A DNA stretch of 53,100 nt from positions 1-53,100 of the forward strand of contig NZ_JABERD010000055.1 of NCBI RefSeq assembly GCF_013044505.1, read 5' to 3'. Positions 34,533 to 42,529 of the stretch are shown here, one piece after another. A model generated the notes under the pieces. It searched no databases and had not been told where the DNA came from. It was given only the letters and a program-made list of their open reading frames with translations. This DNA comes from Streptomyces sp. S3(2020) (GTDB lineage: Bacteria > Actinomycetota > Actinomycetes > Streptomycetales > Streptomycetaceae). The first letter of the stretch is position 1, and every line of letters starts with the position of its first letter. The position numbers and the translations under genes are program-made.

Positions 34533-36029
34533 TCACTCGCCTCCGTACCACAGGAGAAGGTTGTTGCCGACGCGGCTGTGGGTGAGCGCCGGGGCGGTGC
34601 TCGACGTGGAGTTGGGCAGTTGCTGGGCCGCGGACCACGACGTCTTGAGCCACTCCTTCTGCGCGACGCGCAGCGAGGTGAGGAAGTTCTGCTCCCGGAA
34701 GGAGAGGTGGAAGAGATTGCGCCCGGGATCGTAGGTGACGGCGGGTTGGGTGCGGGTGCGGTCGTTGGAGAATCCGGTGCCGCGTTGTACGAGCCGGTCT
34801 CCGGCGACCTCGCAGTCGAGACTGCGGACCAGGTTCATGGAGAAGATGTCGGGACCGGCCCAGGAGAACCCGAGCACGAGCCGGTTGTCGGGAGCGGCAC
34901 CCAGGGACACACCTGCCAGCGACTTGTAGTCGAAGCTCGTGGGCACCACGGTCGGCGTCGACCAGGTCCAGCCGTCGTCGTAGGAGACGCTGGCGCGGAT
35001 GCGGCCGGTGCCGACGTGGTCCGCGCGGTCGAAGTGCGCCCAGGCCAGCACCCAGGCGCGGCGGCCGTTGACCACGGTGGAGGCGAGACCGGGGGTGCCG
35101 AAGGTGGTGGCGCCGGCCGGGGTGTTGGCCCAGGCCCAGCTCTGCCCCTGGTTGGTGGAGCGGACGACCCGGAGGCTGCCGTTGTCGTCGCTGTGCACCC
35201 AGGCCATGAGCATCAGCCCACCGGGCTCGTCCGCGAGCGCGGGGCCGTGCACGGAGCGCTCGCCGCCGTAGTAGACCCAGCCGTTGAAGAGGAAGTTGAT
35301 GCCGTCGGTGCGCAGCCAGGTGGGGATCCGGTTGGGGTGGCTCCAGCCGAGGGCGAACAACCCGCTCGTCCCGACGGAGGTGACACCCGGCGTCAGACAC
35401 GTCCGTGCCTGGTAGTTGTTGTAGTCCGTGATCTGCGTGCCCTGCGCGAACCAGGAGCTGCCGCCGTCGACGGACCGGAACTCGCGCAGCCGGTTGCGGT
35501 CGAAGTCGCGGTAGATCGCCTTGGCCTTGGCGACGTCGCCCTCCCACGGGCCGAAGCGGGCGCGGTGGTAGCCGTAGCCACCGAACATGGCGTCCTGGTC
35601 GCTGGCGCTGTGGTCGAGCCAGAAGCAGTGTCCGAGCTCGTGCAGGAAGATGCCCTGGAGGTCGATCTGCCCCGGCTGGGCGTTGAAGGGAACCAGTGGC
35701 CACGGTGTGAGGTCGGCACCGTTCCTGCGGTGGACGACCAGACTGAACTTGCGCCAGCTGCCGAAGGTCGACGCGATGCGTGTGGTGTCGAAGTGCCGCT
35801 CGTTCATCGAGATGAGGATCTCGCCGTCCTGCGGCTCGGTCCGGTCGGTGTAGTTCCAGAACTGGAATCGGCAGTCGACCCCCGCGTTCTGCCACCGCGT
35901 ATACGCATTGATCACCGCTTCCGTGACCGGACCCTGCCAGGCATTGTCGATGCCCTGTGCGGTGAAACTCTGCCAGTTGATGAAGATCCGGGGGCGGTCC
36001 CCGGAATTCCAGAAAGCCTGATCGCCCAT
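34533..36029 (-). CDS. Matrixin-like zinc metalloprotease with beta-propeller-like domain
   Basis: 498 residues from ATG 36029 (GGGGGA upstream). The first ~190 residues are a metzincin catalytic domain: IFLHELGHCFWLDHS (HExxHxxxxxH zinc site) followed by a Met-turn candidate DAMFGGYGY. The rest has repeated SSW/SWAW/GWTWS strands (DGGSSWFAQGTQI, NQGQSWAWANTP, YDDGWTWSTPT), like BNR/sialidase-type propeller repeats. There is no signal peptide or TM helix at this start, which is strange for a matrixin; the longer frame (ATG 36083) does not supply one. Substrate unknown. Confidence 0.78.
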   Translation of the reverse strand: MGDQAFWNSGDRPRIFINWQSFTAQGIDNAWQGPVTEAVINAYTRWQNAGVDCRFQFWNYTDRTEPQDGEILISMNERHFDTTRIASTFGSWRKFSLVVHRRNGADLTPWPLVPFNAQPGQIDLQGIFLHELGHCFWLDHSASDQDAMFGGYGYHRARFGPWEGDVAKAKAIYRDFDRNRLREFRSVDGGSSWFAQGTQITDYNNYQARTCLTPGVTSVGTSGLFALGWSHPNRIPTWLRTDGINFLFNGWVYYGGERSVHGPALADEPGGLMLMAWVHSDDNGSLRVVRSTNQGQSWAWANTPAGATTFGTPGLASTVVNGRRAWVLAWAHFDRADHVGTGRIRASVSYDDGWTWSTPTVVPTSFDYKSLAGVSLGAAPDNRLVLGFSWAGPDIFSMNLVRSLDCEVAGDRLVQRGTGFSNDRTRTQPAVTYDPGRNLFHLSFREQNFLTSLRVAQKEWLKTSWSAAQQLPNSTSSTAPALTHSRVGNNLLLWYGGE

Positions 36030-36361
36030 GACATCCCCCTGATGCCGGCGAGGAGCCTGCAGCGGCTCCAGTGCGGGCAGCATGGCAGCGGATCATGCGC
36101 CGGGGGAGAAAAATGGCCTATGTGGGGATGCGTATTTCGTTTATCGAGATTCACCACATCGAGCATCGCATGCAAGGGCTGTGAAGCTCTGTGGGCTGCG
36201 GTGAAGGGGAGCCGAGCTGAGCTGTGGGGGAACTCAAATCAATGCCGCAGTCTGAACCCGGTAATTCTCCCGTGAGCATCGAGAATGCCCGGGCAAAGAG
36301 TGATGGCATTCGTGCTCTGTCGGCTGAGGTGCCGCCATTTCGTTCTGCCTGATCAGGCAAC
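36030..36361. other. Gene-free stretch left of the integrated element
   Basis: About 330 bp of reduced GC without a convincing gene. The palindrome TGCCTGATCAGGCA at 36,346-36,359 lies just downstream (minus strand) of the truncated tRNA-Cys end and is likely the original terminator of the tRNA before the element inserted. Confidence 0.45.
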
Positions 36362-36406
36362 TGGAGGCCGTGGCGGGAATCGAACCCACGTAACTCGCTT
36401 TGCAGG
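36362..36406 (-). repeat. Distal att site: truncated tRNA-Cys 3' end
   Basis: 45 bases identical to 45,300-45,344, covering the CCA end, T arm and anticodon-loop side of tRNA-Cys. Beyond 36,406 the sequence departs from the tRNA. As the tRNA reads leftward, the element lies on its 3' side, as expected for integration that rebuilds the gene at the integrase end. Confidence 0.9.
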
Positions 36407-36481
36407 TAACTCACCTAGAGCTGTGAGGGGCACGAGTGTGACCAGGGACGGAGTCTGAGTCAAGTGGCTCAGCGAGTACCG

Positions 36482-36497
36482 AAGCGACTTGCCTAGC
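36482..36497 (+). promoter_or_regulatory. Candidate integrase arm site, left
   Basis: AAGCGACTTGCCTAGC, 15/16 identical to 45,212-45,227 and in the same orientation. It lies 76 bp inside the distal core; the partner lies 72 bp inside the other core, so they would be nearly symmetric in the circular attP. A related ACTCACCTAG occurs at 36,409-36,418. Confidence 0.5.
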
Positions 36498-37173
36498 TCA
36501 ACCAGGTGAGGGCCGAACCCATGTGAGGCCCTGTCAGGAAGCCATGGCGCCCCGTGTCCATCGACCCCTCAAGAGGCCCTCCAGGGTCCACTCAGGGGCT
36601 CTGTCGACCCCTGACGCTGTGGCGCCTACAGCACGGGAGACGGACGCTCACGGGGTAGCTCAGGGGTGGGCCGGATCGTGTGACTGGCCTGCTGTGGTGG
36701 TGACTCTCCCTCCGGCCGTGAATAGGGAGGTAAAGCACTGGATCATATGGATGAGAAGCAATGCCCTAATGAATAGAGACCACAGCCTAGCCCTGCCCAG
36801 ATTTTCTCTCTCCGGTGAACACGGACTTCCATCATGAGCAGGAATACCAAGGGGTGCAGCAATTCTTTTTCGATGCCCCGATTTGCCCAGAATCACACCC
36901 GGGGGTTATTAAATGGCTGGGTGGAGGTGGAGGTGAGTCCCCTGAAAAATCCACCATAAATAGGTGTGCCCTACGTCACGTACCCCAGCTCATTGGAGGG
37001 GTATGCAGTGAAGTAGGAAGAGGTTAGGGGGCGGATGCTTAGTTCACGGTCCGCTCTTTCATGCCCATAATCCCCAGTAGTGCAGAGCTATGCTGTACCA
37101 ACTCGTGAATCCGTGGGCTCGTGCCATACTTTTCTCAGACCTGGACAGAAGTAATCCTCGCCGGGGCGGAGAC
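36498..37173. other. Gene-free left arm of the element
   Basis: About 680 bp of AT-richer DNA. Frames open here (for example 36,523-36,837) have no protein-like composition or ribosome site and I see no tRNA or clear hairpin array. Probably attachment-site arm and decayed sequence. Confidence 0.4.
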
Positions 37174-37611
37174 TCATGCCCTGTGCAGTTCGAACCACAC
37201 AGTCTTGCCGGCAATGTAGTTGCCGCTCCCATCATTGAAGACCCGGTGGCTTGACCCCCACTTATCGGCAAGGAAGGTCACCAGGACGAGACCTCTGCCG
37301 TTCTCGGCCTCATCAGAAGTGATAGTCACAACCGGCTCTTGGGCGGACGCGTCGTCTACCTCAACCCTGAGCCTGTCCTCATAGAGCATCCAGCGAGTTG
37401 GGATGAGCCTATCCGGAGGGCAGAAGCGGAGAGCGTTAGAGAAAAGCTCCATGAAGAGAAGACATGCGTCCGCTTCGTAGTCAGACGCGCCTCTACCGGC
37501 CAGCCATTTTCTGAGTATCTTCCGGGATAGCGGCGCACTACCTTCGATGCACGACCAACGCCATTCCTTGACGTCCGGCTTTTCCGTATCCTCCGGCACT
37601 GTCGTCTTCAC
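37174..37611 (-). CDS. Anti-sigma-like ATP-binding protein (HATPase_c)
   Basis: 145 residues from GTG 37611, preceded by AGGGAG. GHKL ATPase motifs: N box ELFSNALRF, G1 VEVDDAS, G2 ENGRGLVLVTFLADKWG and a C-terminal GKTVWFEL strand. Single-domain members are RsbW/SpoIIAB-like serine kinases acting on anti-anti-sigma factors. Streptomyces carries many, commonly beside an XRE-DUF5753 regulator as here; that gene's stop lies 62 bp upstream. Target unknown. Confidence 0.82.
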   Translation of the reverse strand: MKTTVPEDTEKPDVKEWRWSCIEGSAPLSRKILRKWLAGRGASDYEADACLLFMELFSNALRFCPPDRLIPTRWMLYEDRLRVEVDDASAQEPVVTITSDEAENGRGLVLVTFLADKWGSSHRVFNDGSGNYIAGKTVWFELHRA

Positions 37612-37672
37612 GGTGTGCTCCCTGGGGCCTATGTCGCTTCCCCAGAAGGCTAGAGGCACCGCACAGAGCGAC

Positions 37673-38524
37673 CTACCCAGTTTCCTGTTCACGCAAGAAG
37701 TCATCCCGCACCCCTGACAGCATCTCTCGCATGCTGTCACCAGAAAGGGCGAGGGATGTGAATCCCTCGAACTTGCTTACATACGTTGCAACATCTCTAG
37801 GGTCCGTGACCACTAGCTCAGCATGAACAGTCTCAACTGACACAGTCCTGTCGTCCCGAATAACGAATGCATGATTGGCGATGTCTATCTGTGAAGCAGT
37901 GAACGGGACAATGTGAATGTCTATGTTGGGCAAGCGAGAAAGAGAGATGAGCCGGTCTACCTGTTCGGCCATCCTGGGGGCCGACACGATACGCCACCGC
38001 AAGACATTCTCAGTGATGACGAAACGCAGAGCCTTGTCGTCATCGTAGAGAACCTGCTGCCGTTCAAGGCGTGCGGTAGTGGTCCGATTCAGGACGTCTT
38101 CAGTGAGGTCATGTCGAGAGAGGATTGCCCGGATGTACTCAGGGGTTTGCAGGAGTCCGGGAATCAGGGCGGGTTGGAACAGACGCAGCAAAGTCATTTG
38201 GGTCTCTAGAGCCCTGGTCTGCTGCTGAGCCTTATGGACTCCCATGCGTCGGACAAGTCGCCAAGCTGTGGTTTCCGTCGTAGAAGCCCGGACGACTTCC
38301 AGGTATTCGGCCTTGACCTCGTCAGAGACACCGATGGCCGTGAGGATGCTCTCCACGTCTACAACAGAAGGGGCAACCTTCCCCGTTTCAATCTTGCTCA
38401 GCTTGCTTGTGGACATGACTGCACTACGGGCGACGGCCTTGGCTTCCTTTCCGGATGCTTGCCGAAGTGCCCGTAGTGCGGCCCCTAGCTCTCCTCTGTT
38501 CACTCGCCGTACTTCGTCCACCAT
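37673..38524 (-). CDS. XRE helix-turn-helix regulator with DUF5753 domain (WhiJ-like)
   Basis: 283 residues. HTH at about 10-65 (LGAALRALRQASGKEAKAVA, STSKLSKIETGKVAPSVVDV), then DUF5753 (about 95-280: FQPALIPGLLQTPEYIRAIL, LERQQVLYDDDKALRFVITE, VPFTASQIDIANHAFVIRDD). Same architecture as WhiJ of S. coelicolor, a developmental regulator. Here it is encoded with a DUF6879 protein (25 bp overlap) and an ATPase, the common paralogue-cassette arrangement in this genus, but inside a mobile element. Confidence 0.88.
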   Translation of the reverse strand: MVDEVRRVNRGELGAALRALRQASGKEAKAVARSAVMSTSKLSKIETGKVAPSVVDVESILTAIGVSDEVKAEYLEVVRASTTETTAWRLVRRMGVHKAQQQTRALETQMTLLRLFQPALIPGLLQTPEYIRAILSRHDLTEDVLNRTTTARLERQQVLYDDDKALRFVITENVLRWRIVSAPRMAEQVDRLISLSRLPNIDIHIVPFTASQIDIANHAFVIRDDRTVSVETVHAELVVTDPRDVATYVSKFEGFTSLALSGDSMREMLSGVRDDFLREQETG

Positions 38525-39021
38525 TCGAGGAACGGAACAGCCTGAGAGAGTGCCCTGTCCCGGTACTCGATGAACTCCTGTGCCCGGCTTTCTGGGAGAA
38601 CCTCAGACCCCGTGAATGCTCCATTGTCGTCGTAGCTCATGACAGCAGCGCTCGCAGAATCGAAGAGCCAGAAGTCTCCTACTCCGTCAAGAGGATTGGG
38701 CCTATCCGTGGTGTCGAGGATGAAGAACTCCTCACCACCCGTCGCGTTCTTCCGGTAGCCCCACCCGAGTTCAAACCGGAGGTAGGGAGTGAGAGGACGA
38801 GACAGGATGTGCACCCGATAGACCCGCTTGCCCTTCCTCGTGTGGGAGAGGAGTTCCGACACCCAAGCACTGTTGTAGTCGTCCGGCTGAGGTTCGCTGG
38901 CGAGGAACGCTTGATAGGCGTTCGTGTTTCCCGAGTTGCTGTAGTCGTCCAGGGTCTCAAGTCGGAAGGCTTCCCGCTCGAACGTGTCGAAGAGTTCAGC
39001 AAGGCTCTTAGATGAGCCCAT
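38500..39021 (-). CDS. DUF6879 protein
   Basis: 173 residues from ATG 39021. Matches the DUF6879 pattern as I remember it: LAELFDTFEREAFRLETLDD at the start, RVYRVHILSRPLTPYLRFEL in the middle, DFWLFDSASAAVMSYDDNGA, and the closing AVPFLEWWTKYGE. Always found next to XRE-DUF5753 regulators in actinomycetes. Function unknown; the WhiJ-type systems usually contain such a small partner. Overlaps both neighbours. Confidence 0.8.
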   Translation of the reverse strand: MGSSKSLAELFDTFEREAFRLETLDDYSNSGNTNAYQAFLASEPQPDDYNSAWVSELLSHTRKGKRVYRVHILSRPLTPYLRFELGWGYRKNATGGEEFFILDTTDRPNPLDGVGDFWLFDSASAAVMSYDDNGAFTGSEVLPESRAQEFIEYRDRALSQAVPFLEWWTKYGE

Positions 39022-39199
39022 CGGCAATGGCCTTCCTGATGAGTTCCACGGGGAGTTCAACGACCGTTTCATGAGCGGGAATCTCTAGGCCGTGGTCGGT
39101 GGGAGTCTCACCCTGGAAGAGAAGCGTTCCCCTGTCCGTGGCGTAGATGGTGGGGCAGTCCTTGATGTCACAGGTAGTCGCAAGCATGGTCACCTTCAT
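39008..39199 (-). CDS. Small protein starting the WhiJ-like operon
   Basis: 63 residues: MKVTMLATTCDIKDCPTIYA, a possible zinc knuckle Cys pair (CDIKDC), then GLEIPAHETVVELPVELIRK. Overlaps the DUF6879 start by 14 bases and has GGAGGGAC before its ATG. Similar small ORFs accompany DUF6879 genes; no function known. Confidence 0.7.
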   Translation of the reverse strand: MKVTMLATTCDIKDCPTIYATDRGTLLFQGETPTDHGLEIPAHETVVELPVELIRKAIADGLI

Positions 39200-39403
39200 G
39201 GAGTCCCTCCCTGGTCTGCTGATGTCCCTGCCCGATGCTGGCCATCACCAACCCACAGGCGCAAGGGTGTTGAGTTGCCAGAACAGGAAACCGGCTCGAC
39301 ATGGGGGCTGAGCAGTGCTCAGGGTGGCGCGAAGGGGCACAGGAACCACGGACGAGGCTTCGGCGTGTGCTGACTGAATAGGGAGACGGAGAGGCAGGAA
39401 GAG

Positions 39404-39433
39404 GAGACCGGGGGCCCTTTGATCCCCGGTCTC
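39404..39433 (+). terminator. Hairpin upstream of the small membrane gene
   Basis: GAGACCGGGG and CCCCGGTCTC, ten perfect pairs with a ten-base loop, followed by TTGTGTT on the plus strand. It lies in the divergent region between 39,199 and 39,493 and may shield the plus-strand gene from read-through or act as a leader structure. Confidence 0.5.
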
Positions 39434-39492
39434 TTGTGTTCCTGGGGGGAGTTGCTGTCATACTCCCTCCGTTAACTGAATCGGGAGGGATT

Positions 39493-39786
39493 GTGCAGGA
39501 ATTGGGATGCTTGGGTTTCGTGTTTGGGCTAAGTGTGGTTGGCTCCTCTTTCTTCCTTCCTTGGTGGGGGTCTCTCCTTCTCATAGCTGTTGCATGGATC
39601 ATCGGCATACTGGCGAGACCTCCTATCGGGCAGGCAGTCGGGGCGGGGCTCGCTCCGTTCGGTGGTTTCCTTGTTGCTACCGTTGCAGATGATGACTTCA
39701 AGAGTTACGCCCCAATAGCGCTCGCTGGACTCATAGCTTGGGGTGGAGTGGCCCTTTACAACAAGGATCGGGAGTCTCGGGACTAA
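39493..39786 (+). CDS. Small membrane protein of the element
   Basis: 97 residues from GTG 39493, which follows GGGAGGGA. Two to three hydrophobic segments (LGCLGFVFGLSVVGSSFFLP, SLLLIAVAWIIGIL, and a C-terminal APIALAGLIAWGGVALY), short charged tail. The only element gene on the plus strand. It could be a spread or exclusion protein, but nothing identifies it. Followed directly by a terminator. Confidence 0.6.
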   Translation: MQELGCLGFVFGLSVVGSSFFLPWWGSLLLIAVAWIIGILARPPIGQAVGAGLAPFGGFLVATVADDDFKSYAPIALAGLIAWGGVALYNKDRESRD

Positions 39787-39799
39787 AGTTGTTCAGGAT

Positions 39800-39836
39800 G
39801 AGGGGCCACCGACACTTGTCGGTGTGCCCTCTTTCT
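39800..39836 (+). terminator. Rho-independent terminator
   Basis: Stem GAGGGGCCACCGACA / TGTCGGTGTGCCCTC with a CT loop region, followed by TTTCTT. It ends the small membrane gene and abuts the stop of the convergent DUF2637-like gene. Confidence 0.8.
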
Positions 39837-40492
39837 TATGTCGTAAGCTTCAGTTCTTCCCTGATCTCCTTGTAACGCTGGGAGACGTACCCCCTCGTTA
39901 CTCCGATGCTCTTTGCTGCCTCTGTGGGCGTTAGTCCGTCTAGGTATGCCTGACGGATAGCTGCCTTGTTCTGCTCCGTCTTCCTCCGTCCGTTAGCAGC
40001 CCTGGCCGGCCGACTCTTCTTTGGCGTTAGTGACTGCGTTACTACCTTCACCGTTACTGCCTCCGTTAGCGTTAGTTCAAGGTCTCGGAACTTACGGCGG
40101 TAGATAGGTGAAACCTCGGCGGCACAGATGAGGATTCCCGGAGAGATGGAGTGGATAGCTACTCCCACCAAATCCCCGGTATCTACTGAACTCCACGTGT
40201 TGAGGAAGAGGGAAGCAAGACCGGTGACCCAACGGAATACCGTTGGCCACCTTCCCCCCTTGACCCCATGTCTGGACAGGGTTGCATCTGCACTGATGGA
40301 GAGAATGAATGCGGCATCAGTGAGGACTCCTAGAGCCCATCCAGACCACTCCCATTCCGAGTGTGCAGCGACTAACGGAGTCGTAGTCATGAGGCTGTAG
40401 AAAACTGCTCCAGTAACGATGACCCACACCATCGCGTTGACGGTCTTACGGGTACATCGGATGGAACGCAGTTCGTTGGTAACGTCGTACAT
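39836..40492 (-). CDS. DUF2637-like membrane protein with C-terminal HTH
   Basis: 218 residues from ATG 40492 (AAGGAGA five bases upstream). Four hydrophobic segments in the first 130 residues (VNAMVWVIVTGAVFYSLMTT, GWALGVLTDAAFILSISADA, TVFRWVTGLASLFLNTW, AIHSISPGILICAAEV) fit DUF2637/Spd-type proteins of Streptomyces elements. A basic linker (KKSRPARAANGRRK) and a Hin/sigma-like HTH follow (AIRQAYLDGLTPTEAAKSIG, VTRGYVSQRYKEI). The coding strand is packed with CTA-ACG and GTA-ACG codon pairs, part of the TAACG array. Leu40 is a TTA codon, so translation may need bldA tRNA. Confidence 0.75.
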   Translation of the reverse strand: MYDVTNELRSIRCTRKTVNAMVWVIVTGAVFYSLMTTTPLVAAHSEWEWSGWALGVLTDAAFILSISADATLSRHGVKGGRWPTVFRWVTGLASLFLNTWSSVDTGDLVGVAIHSISPGILICAAEVSPIYRRKFRDLELTLTEAVTVKVVTQSLTPKKSRPARAANGRRKTEQNKAAIRQAYLDGLTPTEAAKSIGVTRGYVSQRYKEIREELKLTT

Positions 40493-40692
40493 CGAATCTC
40501 CTTGGTTGAGTAACGCTGGCCAGTAACGGCTAGTGGAGGATGAGTAACGGGGTGAGCCAACGGCATCGCTAATGCTGGATGCCGACTCTCGACAGGACGG
40601 ATAGTTAGTCCTGTGCAGCTCAGGCCGCGCGGCCTAACGGACATCGCTACCGCTGCACAGCGCTAAGGCGCTGCACCGCTATCGCTCTAACG
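39873..40692. repeat. TAACG/CGTTA pentamer array
   Basis: Seventeen copies of TAACG or its complement within 820 bp (an eighteenth at 39,470). CGTTA on the plus strand at 39,896, 39,929, 39,991, 40,025, 40,037, 40,052, 40,064 and 40,070; TAACG on the plus strand at 39,873, 40,373, 40,414, 40,480, 40,511, 40,524, 40,545, 40,635 and 40,688. So apart from 39,873 the left half and right half are in opposite orientation. It spans the DUF2637-like gene and its upstream region. Frequent extended form: (A/G)GTAACG or CTAACGG. Confidence 0.75.
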
Positions 40693-41202
40693 GAGAGGGA
40701 ATGCCGGAGCGGGGGATCGGGGAAGCGACCCCAAGGAGCGATCCCGCAGGATTGGATGGTGACTGACTGGGGGAAAGTCGAGCCACTTAATCCCTGGCCA
40801 GCCCTCATGCAACTCAATCGCCGTGCGGCTCTGTGTATCGCTCCCGCTCCAGTCGCTAAGGCGCCTGCCGCTTCGCTCTGACGGAGGGAGAATCAGGACC
40901 CTTGGACCTTCGCCACTCATCCTCCGGTCAAGGGGCTGGCATCCTTAGATGCCATGCCCCGCTTCTCGACAAGCCGCACGGCGCTTGAGTTGCATAGGGT
41001 TTAACAAGGTCAGTCCTGCTGGTGGTTCCGCTAGGGCTTCACCACCAGAGTCACTGCCACTTCCTCTCCGATGGATACGGGCGGAGGGCCTTAGCCCCCG
41101 TAGCCCGTCAGTTCTAACTGTCAAGCGGGGGGAGTATTGGAGAACCGAACGCTTCTCTCGGTTCTACATATACGTATGGGGGGAACCGAGAACCAGAACC
41201 GT
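40493..41202. other. Large noncoding region between repA-like and DUF2637-like genes, possible origin
   Basis: 710 bp without a supported gene. Left part: six TAACG copies and small palindromes (GGCCGCGCGGCC at 40,623; GCTGCACAGCGCTAAGGCGC). Right end, at 41,142-41,201: four GAACCG/CGGTTC units plus one GAACCA, flanking the AT-rich palindrome ATACGTAT. Repeats with an AT-rich patch beside a RepA-like ATPase gene are what an iteron origin looks like; I have no direct proof. Confidence 0.4.
41142..41201. repeat. GAACCG repeat cluster beside repA-like gene
   Basis: GAACCG at 41,142, 41,183 and 41,196, its complement CGGTTC at 41,159, and GAACCA at 41,190, with ATACGTAT between. The first two units form an 8 bp inverted repeat (AGAACCGA/TCGGTTCT). 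The last lies at the very end of the repA-like gene, so a terminator hairpin is an alternative reading. Confidence 0.5.
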
Positions 41203-42267
41203 TCAGCGGGCCAGTCGGTAGATGGTGCGGTTGCCCTCCTTGGAGCGGGTGAGCGTTCCTGCCTGGACCATTTCATTCGCTGCCTTGCTCTTTGCTCCAG
41301 AGGCTCCAGTCACGGCCTTGTCCAGCTCGTTCCACCCCATGCCCACCGGATTCTCTCGCAGAGCATCGATGATGCGCTCAGGGATTCCGTTGGTCTTGGG
41401 CGCCCTGACGGTCTCAAGCTTCTTCCCTGCCTTCTGCTGAGGACTGCGCCCCTGCTTCTTCTGCCTCTCCTTGCGAGACTCCCAACGTGCTCGGGCCTTT
41501 GCTACCAGCTCCTCATGCTCTGCCGACATGGCTACCGTCTCCTCCTCACCGATGAGCGTCACAAACGCTCCATCGTCTCCCTCACCGTTGAAGTTCAGGG
41601 CAATACCTAGCTCCTTCTCGGGAGTGTTGTTTCCATAGACCCGCAGGATGCGTAGCTCCTGGTCATCCGTCACTTGCACGAACTGTCGCCCCCAAGCTTC
41701 AATGGCAGTAGAGCCCATAGGACTCTTCTGGGAACCCTGCTCCTCGTTGAACTTTCCTGCGTGGTGTACGAGAACAATGGCAATGCCCTCATCCAGCAGA
41801 GCCTGAAGCCTTCCGAGTGCTGGCCTTACGTCCGCGTCGTTGTTGTAGCTACCTCGGCCGAGTAGGGCCGAGAGGTTGTCCACTATCAGAACCTCAACAC
41901 CAGTGGATAGCAGTACATCTGAGAACTCTGCCCACCACTCGTCTGTGTCTTCTGGCCTCACATCCGTAATGAAAAGGCGAGATTCCTTAGCCCCATTGGC
42001 GGTATTGAACCTTTGCCAAGTCTCGTCTTCCTGTCCAGGATCGAGTGCCCATAGGAGAGTGTTCTTAGCTTCTACCTCTCGGCCGAGCCAGGGAGTTCCC
42101 TCACCCAGGGCCATTGCTGCGGATAGTGCCACAAAGGACTTACCGGCCTTGGGCCTGCCATAGATCATGGTGGCCGTCCTGTGCACCAGTCCCTCGATGA
42201 GGAACGGGGTCTCGCTGGAGGGGGTTACCTCTGACAGTCGCTTGATACCGAATGCGTTGTTGTTCAT
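41203..42267 (-). CDS. RepA-like AAA ATPase (hexameric helicase type)
   Basis: 354 residues. RecA-like core: Walker A MIYGRPKAGKSFVALSAA near residue 35, Walker B VEVLIVDNLSALLGRG near 125, sensor-like IAIVLVHHAGK near 165. This is the AAA_25/RepA family (RSF1010 RepA helicase relatives). The C-terminal 80 residues are a Lys/Arg-rich linker and a winged-helix-like domain (RIIDALRENPVGMGWNELDK, VQAGTLTRSKEGNRTIYRL). Probably the element's replication or initiation ATPase. Last gene of the minus-strand operon starting at 43,620. Confidence 0.8.
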   Translation of the reverse strand: MNNNAFGIKRLSEVTPSSETPFLIEGLVHRTATMIYGRPKAGKSFVALSAAMALGEGTPWLGREVEAKNTLLWALDPGQEDETWQRFNTANGAKESRLFITDVRPEDTDEWWAEFSDVLLSTGVEVLIVDNLSALLGRGSYNNDADVRPALGRLQALLDEGIAIVLVHHAGKFNEEQGSQKSPMGSTAIEAWGRQFVQVTDDQELRILRVYGNNTPEKELGIALNFNGEGDDGAFVTLIGEEETVAMSAEHEELVAKARARWESRKERQKKQGRSPQQKAGKKLETVRAPKTNGIPERIIDALRENPVGMGWNELDKAVTGASGAKSKAANEMVQAGTLTRSKEGNRTIYRLAR

Positions 42268-42357
42268 GTGTTGACTCTCTGCGGTGATTGCATGAGAAAG
42301 GGCCGCCAGCCATAAGCCGGGGCCCTTCAGGTGTGGTCTTTCTCTAATCGAATGGGC

Positions 42358-42525
42358 TCAGTCGCCCCGCATGAGATCTCTGGTGAGCCTTTCGTAGTGC
42401 TCCTTCGAGATCATCACTATCTGCGTCGTTCCGTACTTCTGAATCTCGATGACTTCCCCAGACTGAACTACTCGGTTCATCAGGTCTGTGAAGTCATTCC
42501 GCACTGTGCTGCTTGGTACCTTCAT
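42358..42525 (-). CDS. Phd/YefM-type antitoxin, no toxin partner
   Basis: 55 residues from ATG 42525 (ATG 42543 also possible). KVPSSTVRNDFTDLMNRVVQ then SGEVIEIQKYGTTQIVMISK and EHYERL: the Phd fold that binds DNA and, through its tail, a Doc/RelE toxin. No toxin gene follows; downstream is the repA-like gene. It starts four bases after the GIY-YIG gene stop, so it may act as an operon repressor or antidote to an element-encoded activity. Confidence 0.78.
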   Translation of the reverse strand: MKVPSSTVRNDFTDLMNRVVQSGEVIEIQKYGTTQIVMISKEHYERLTRDLMRGD

Positions 42526-42529
42526 GTCC

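Noticed and set aside
36151..36414. Open frame crossing the truncated tRNA-Cys
   Set aside because: Its N-terminal part is read from tRNA sequence (att core), so not a gene.
36523..36837. 104-codon frame in the left arm of the element
   Set aside because: No ribosome site, no protein-like hydrophobic pattern, and no neighbour coupling.
39873..40692. Reading the TAACG array as a TraB clt locus
   Set aside because: clt repeats are recognised by TraB, and no TraB/FtsK gene is in the element; repeat length and spacing also differ. Kept only as one remote option in the findings.
40949..41221. 90-codon frame in the candidate origin region
   Set aside because: Low-complexity Arg/Ser/Pro composition; overlaps repeats and the end of the repA-like gene.
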